Shown: positions 60,339 to 64,000 of the stretch, in pieces
How the letters are laid out: each line of letters opens with the position of its first letter
Position numbering within the stretch: position 1 is the stretch's first letter
Assembly: GCF_006716355.1 (NCBI RefSeq)
Contig: NZ_VFOW01000001.1
Span: 5,394,001-5,458,000, forward strand
Direction: 5' to 3'
Source: Stackebrandtia endophytica
GTDB taxonomy: Bacteria; Actinomycetota; Actinomycetes; Mycobacteriales; Micromonosporaceae
Length of the DNA stretch: 64,000 bases
Position numbers and translations under genes: made by a program
Notes under the pieces: model-generated
Told to the model about the DNA's origin: nothing
Seen by the model: the letters and a program-made list of their open reading frames with translations, nothing else
The model's database searches: none

Positions 60339-60578
60339 CAGACGACCTCGGCGGAATCGAGGCCGCAGGGCCGGGACGAACACCATCGAAGGGAAAAGGG
60401 GGAGGCGATCACGACGAAAATAGTGTCACCGAATCCGCGCCGGTGACAATGTAATGCCGAGCACCTCGATTCAACGAATACCGTCCACCACGGCGGGTGC
60501 GCGGCGATGTCACCGGGGCTCAGTAGGGTTGTCCAAGTAACCGGTTGAGTCGCCCGACGACACGAGTAAGGGGAACGA

Positions 60579-61112
60579 GTGCGAGTGATGGGAGTCGACC
60601 CCGGCCTGACCCGCTGCGGCGTCGGAGTCGTCGAGGGCACCCCCGGCCGCCCCTGTCGCATGGTCACCGTCGGAGTGGTGCGCACCCCTCCCGACGCCGA
60701 TCTCGCCGACCGACTGTTGACAGTGGACGACATGCTGTCTCGATACGTCGAGAAGTACCGTCCCGACGCGGTCGCCGTCGAACGGGTGTTCAGCCAGCAC
60801 AACGTCGCCAGCGTCATCGGAACCGCGCAGGCGTCGGCAGTGGCGATACTGGTCGGTGCGCGCCGTGGCATACCCGTCCACACCTATACGCCCAGCGAGG
60901 CCAAGGCGGCCATCACCGGTTCGGGAACCGCCGACAAGAAACAGATGACCACGATGGTCACTCGACTGTTGCGACTGGACGAACCGCCCAAACCCGCCGA
61001 CGCCGCCGACGCGTTGGCGTTGGCCATCTGCCATGTGTGGCGCGGTGGCACCCGGGCCCGAATCCAACGGGCCGCCCAACTCCAGCAGACCCCGAAGGGA
61101 GCACAGGCGTGA
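60579..61112 (+). CDS. ruvC: Holliday junction resolvase RuvC
   Basis: 177 residues. Catalytic acids are in [11 protein letters not shown] (Asp7), VAVERVF (Glu) and [15 protein letters not shown] (Asp pair), on the RNase H-like fold. The dimer cuts Holliday junctions made by recombination, together with RuvAB. The GTG start has AAGGGG upstream. The stop overlaps ruvA by 4 nt (GTGA), giving the standard actinobacterial ruvCAB operon. Confidence 0.98.
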   Translation: MRVMGVDPGLTRCGVGVVEGTPGRPCRMVTVGVVRTPPDADLADRLLTVDDMLSRYVEKYRPDAVAVERVFSQHNVASVIGTAQASAVAILVGARRGIPVHTYTPSEAKAAITGSGTADKKQMTTMVTRLLRLDEPPKPADAADALALAICHVWRGGTRARIQRAAQLQQTPKGAQA

Positions 61113-61711
61113 TCGCTAGCCTGACCGGAACCGTTGCCTCAGCCGGAGCCGACAGCGCGGTGATCTCGGTGGCCGGGATCGGATACCTCGTGAAGGCGAC
61201 ACCGAACACCCTCGCCAACCTGCGGGTGGGAACGGAATGCTCGCTGCACACCACCCTGATCGTGAGGGAGGAGTCGCTGACGCTCTACGGGTTCGCCACC
61301 GCCGCCGAACGCGACCTGTTCGAGCTGCTTCAGACCGCCAGCGGTGTGGGGCCTCGACTGGCGCAGGCCGCGTTGGCGGTACACAGTCCGGCCGCGGTGC
61401 GGCGCGCGATCGCCACCGGCGACACCGCGAGCCTCACCCGTATTCCCGGAGTGGGAAAGAAGGGCGCCGACCGGCTGGTGTTGGAGCTGAAGGACAAGAT
61501 CGGAGTGGTTGCCGGTCCGATCGACGAGGTCGCCGACGACACCGGTCGCCCTCCCGGATGGCGTGACCAGGTGTCCCAGGGCCTGCAGGCCCTGGGATGG
61601 TCGGCCAAGGACGCGGCCTCGGCCATCACGAAGATCGACGTCGAGGGCACGGCGCAGACCGATGTGGCGACCCTGCTGAAACAGGCCATCCGGGTATTGG
61701 GGGCCAAATGA
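61109..61711 (+). CDS. ruvA: Holliday junction branch-migration protein RuvA
   Basis: 200 residues: N-terminal OB fold ([20 protein letters not shown]), helix-hairpin-helix pair ([37 protein letters not shown]) and a C-terminal three-helix RuvB-contact domain ([20 protein letters not shown]). The tetramer holds the junction and loads RuvB. GTG start overlaps ruvC; its stop overlaps ruvB by 4 nt. Confidence 0.98.
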   Translation: MIASLTGTVASAGADSAVISVAGIGYLVKATPNTLANLRVGTECSLHTTLIVREESLTLYGFATAAERDLFELLQTASGVGPRLAQAALAVHSPAAVRRAIATGDTASLTRIPGVGKKGADRLVLELKDKIGVVAGPIDEVADDTGRPPGWRDQVSQGLQALGWSAKDAASAITKIDVEGTAQTDVATLLKQAIRVLGAK

Positions 61712-62784
61712 GCGAGTTCGACGACCTGTACGAACCCGACCTGGTCTCCGCGCAGGCCCTGCCCACCGACGGCGGAGCCGAAGCCGGCGTGCGGCCGGCG
61801 AAACTGGACGAACTCATCGGTCAGAACCGTGTCCGGGAACAGCTCGAACTGCTGTTGTCCGGAGCGAAGGCACGCCAGACGGCTCCGGACCACATCCTGC
61901 TGTCGGGCCCGCCCGGCTTGGGAAAGACGACGCTGGCGATGATCGTGGCCGCCGAACTGGGGGTGGCGCTTCGGCAGACCTCCGGACCGGCGATCGAACG
62001 ATCGGGTGACCTGGCGGCCGTCCTCACCTCCCTGGGCCCCTCGGAGGTCCTGTTCATCGACGAGATCCACCGCATGGCACGCCCGGCGGAGGAACTGCTG
62101 TACACCGCCATGGAGGACTACCGCGTCGACGTCATGGTCGGCAAGGGCCCCGGTGCGACCGCGATTCCGTTGGACCTGGAACCGTTCACGCTGGTCGGCG
62201 CGACCACCAGGTCGGGCCTGTTGACCGGACCGCTGCGCGACCGGTTCGGCTTCGTCGGTCAGCTCGACTTCTACGACCGGGTCGATCTGGAGGCCATCGT
62301 GGGACGCACCGCGACGATCCTGCAGGTCGACATCACCGACGAGGGCGCCGCCGAGATCGCCGGCCGATCCCGTGGCACACCACGTATCGCCAACCGCCTG
62401 CTCCGCCGGGTTCGCGACTTCGCGCAGGTGCGCGCCGACGGTGTCATCACCCGACCGATAGCCCGTGAGGCCCTTGCGCTGTACGACGTCGACGAGATCG
62501 GCCTGGACCGGTTGGACCGCGCGGTGTTGACCGCGCTGGTCGACCTGTTCTCGGGTGGTCCGGTGGGGTTGAACACGCTGGCGGTAGCGGTGGGGGAGCA
62601 ACCCGACACCGTCGAGGAGGTGTGTGAACCGTTCCTGGTCAGAGCCGGAATGTTGGCGCGCACCCCCCGGGGGCGGGTCGCGACGGTCCACGGTTGGCGG
62701 CACCTGGGGCGCACACCCCCCGTTTCGGGTGCCGGGGTGGCGCCGGCTCCGCTGTTCGACGAGGCAGACCACTCTCCACCTTGA
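61708..62784 (+). CDS. ruvB: Holliday junction helicase motor RuvB
   Basis: 358 residues. Walker [11 protein letters not shown], Walker [10 protein letters not shown], sensor-1 [10 protein letters not shown] with Arg finger PLRDRFGF, and a C-terminal winged helix ([20 protein letters not shown]). The hexamer pumps DNA through the RuvA complex. The C-terminal 15 residues are a Pro-rich tail. It is co-translated with ruvA; 95 nt separate it from yajC. Confidence 0.98.
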   Translation: MSEFDDLYEPDLVSAQALPTDGGAEAGVRPAKLDELIGQNRVREQLELLLSGAKARQTAPDHILLSGPPGLGKTTLAMIVAAELGVALRQTSGPAIERSGDLAAVLTSLGPSEVLFIDEIHRMARPAEELLYTAMEDYRVDVMVGKGPGATAIPLDLEPFTLVGATTRSGLLTGPLRDRFGFVGQLDFYDRVDLEAIVGRTATILQVDITDEGAAEIAGRSRGTPRIANRLLRRVRDFAQVRADGVITRPIAREALALYDVDEIGLDRLDRAVLTALVDLFSGGPVGLNTLAVAVGEQPDTVEEVCEPFLVRAGMLARTPRGRVATVHGWRHLGRTPPVSGAGVAPAPLFDEADHSPP

Positions 62785-62879
62785 GTCGTTGAACGGTTGT
62801 GGCGGCGTTCACGGAGTCAGCTGGGCAAGCTAGACTCCGCAGACGTTCCAGAATCCGATCTCAAGGAAGGGCCCTGCGC

Positions 62880-63299
62880 GTGGAAGGCGACGGCTCCGGC
62901 GGCTTGGTAATGCCCCTCATCCTCATCGCGATGCTTGCGGCGATGTATTTCCTCGTCATGCGTCCGAACAACAAGCGGCGACGGGAGATGCAGGAGAAGC
63001 AACGCAACGCGTCCTCAGGACAGACGATCGTCACCATCGGTGGGCTGCACGCCACCATCATCGACAGTGACGACACCACCGTGACGCTGGAAGTCAGCCC
63101 GGGTGTCATGTGCGTATACGAACGTGGCGCCATCGCCAGGGTGCTCGAGGACGACGTCGAGGACACCACGGTGCCCGACAACGCCGCTGAACTCACCGAG
63201 GACCAGCCTGAGCTCAAGCACACCGACGAGAAGTCGGACAGCAAGGACGCCGACGAGGCCGCCGGCAACAAGCCGCGGAACGACGGCACCCAGAACTAA
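62880..63299 (+). CDS. yajC: preprotein translocase subunit YajC
   Basis: 139 residues: one membrane segment (MPLILIAMLAAMYFLVMRP), the conserved NNKRRREMQEKQ and GQTIVTIGGLHATIIDSDDT core, then an acidic Lys/Asp/Glu tail longer than in enterobacterial YajC. It associates with SecDF at the membrane. GTG at 62880 has AAGGAAGG 9 nt upstream. SecD follows after 93 nt. Confidence 0.93.
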   Translation: MEGDGSGGLVMPLILIAMLAAMYFLVMRPNNKRRREMQEKQRNASSGQTIVTIGGLHATIIDSDDTTVTLEVSPGVMCVYERGAIARVLEDDVEDTTVPDNAAELTEDQPELKHTDEKSDSKDADEAAGNKPRNDGTQN

Positions 63300-63392
63300 C
63301 TACCTGGCGCGCTGACCCACGCGCCGCCCGAGACGGCTGCCGGACCACCCCCAACCGACCTCCGGCACCCGAAGTGAGGAGATAACACGGCT

Positions 63393-64000
63393 GTGGCTCG
63401 TAGACGAAAAGGGCTGGCTCGCAAACAGTTGCGAGTGATGCCCTACTTCATCGTGCTGGGCGTGGTGACGTGCCTGCTATGGCTGTCGGCCTTCGCCGGG
63501 GTCGATTTCCAGCGTTTCCCAACGCCTAAGCTGGGCCTGGACCTGCAGGGCGGCATGAGCATGACTCTGTCGGCCGAGATGCCCGACGGTGGCACTCCCG
63601 ACGCCGCCAGCATGGAGCAGGCACGTCAGATCATCGAGGATCGGGTCAACGGCACCGGTGTCGCCGAACCGGAGATCTACGTCGAGGGCACCAGCAACAT
63701 CGTCGTCAACGTCGCCGGTCAGGAATCCGACGCCGACGAGTTGCGTGAGGTCGGTGCCCCGGCCGAACTGCGTTTCCGCCAGGTGTTGTCCGGACCGGTT
63801 CCCGACTACACGATGCAGGACCCCGAGGACTTCGCCAACCTGCCCGAGGAGGAGCCCTCGACGGAGCCGTCCGACGACCCCGACGCCGACCCCAGCGAGG
63901 AGATCGACGCGTCTCCGAGCCCGGACGGTGAGGAGCCCGCCGACGACGCCTCCGAAAGCCCCGACCCCGACGCCGGTGAGACCCCGGCCGAGGACGAGGT
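63393..64000 (+). CDS. secD: protein translocase subunit SecD (N-terminal part, cut by window end)
   Basis: About 202 residues are visible. A basic start (ARRRKGLARKQLRV) leads into TM1 (MPYFIVLGVVTCLLWLSAFA) and the signature KLGLDLQGGMSM, then the first P1 subdomain (IIEDRVNGTGVAEPEIYVEG). From about residue 150 it enters a long acidic Pro/Asp/Glu-rich insert (PEEEPSTEPSDDPDADPSEE) typical of actinobacterial SecD. It uses the proton gradient to complete protein export. The GTG start has GAGGAG upstream; the frame is open to the end. Confidence 0.93.
   Translation, partial: MARRRKGLARKQLRVMPYFIVLGVVTCLLWLSAFAGVDFQRFPTPKLGLDLQGGMSMTLSAEMPDGGTPDAASMEQARQIIEDRVNGTGVAEPEIYVEGTSNIVVNVAGQESDADELREVGAPAELRFRQVLSGPVPDYTMQDPEDFANLPEEEPSTEPSDDPDADPSEEIDASPSPDGEEPADDASESPDPDAGETPAEDE

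Noticed and set aside
1-64000. tRNA, rRNA, CRISPR arrays, insertion sequences, prophage genes
   Set aside because: No cloverleaf, rRNA segment, regularly spaced repeat array, transposase or integrase was found.

Overview
This is a 64 kb piece of a high-GC, gene-dense chromosome from a filamentous actinomycete. The evidence is an SsgA-family sporulation/cell-division protein, Ku with a stand-alone DNA ligase, many GTG/TTG starts, many TANNNT boxes 6-7 nt upstream of start codons (leaderless mRNAs), and actinobacterial families such as DUF574 methyltransferases, PA2928-like proteins and SecD with an acidic insert. A Glycomycetaceae-like organism would fit, but the genus cannot be proved from this window. 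No rRNA, tRNA, CRISPR array or intact mobile element was seen.

Layout. 1-1.15 kb: GNAT acetyltransferase. 1.15-3.54 kb: gene-poor, probably decayed stretch with short tandem repeats. 3.5-6.7 kb: SAM methyltransferase, ECF-type sigma factor, and a PAS-ANTAR-STAS regulator. 6.87-12.17 kb: a tight four-gene operon with overlapping cistrons (two unrecognised proteins, a TPR protein and a CHAT-domain Cys protease) behind a clear leaderless promoter; this is the best candidate for an undescribed system. 12.2-19.4 kb: PA2928-like and membrane proteins, an SDR that has lost two catalytic residues, a zinc alcohol dehydrogenase, a VOC protein, a lipoprotein and small proteins. 19.4-27.4 kb: moaA, DUF402, TetR with a carboxylesterase, an alpha/beta hydrolase, a DJ-1/PfpI protein whose frame runs antisense into that hydrolase, a TPR protein, a GT87 mannosyltransferase and a thioesterase. 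27.5-31.1 kb: autoregulated-looking PadR/ABC/FtsX exporter operon. 31-38.4 kb: CapA lipoprotein, citrate synthase, hutH, SsgA-like protein, RlaP-like nucleotidyltransferase, gluconokinase, GH18 chitinase. 38.4-45.9 kb: secreted TAP-like peptidase, Ku/ligase, AAA protein, quinone oxidoreductase, an unrecognised protein and a CsbD stress protein with a SigB/F-type promoter. 46-50.8 kb: multicopper oxidase and membrane partner, divergent from a two-component system and a His-rich lipoprotein (possible metal or redox stress module). 50.8-60.4 kb: GH20 hexosaminidase, CorA, Clp-type AAA disaggregase, HdeD, Bcr/CflA efflux pump, Tat-exported endonuclease/phosphatase-like protein, GNAT. 60.5-64 kb: ruvC-ruvA-ruvB (Holliday junction processing), then yajC and the start of secD (protein export), cut by the window end.

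Many operons end in strong GC-rich hairpins without U tracts. Translational coupling by 4-nt overlaps is frequent. Where the longest open frame started too early, starts were moved to positions with a Shine-Dalgarno sequence or a leaderless promoter.
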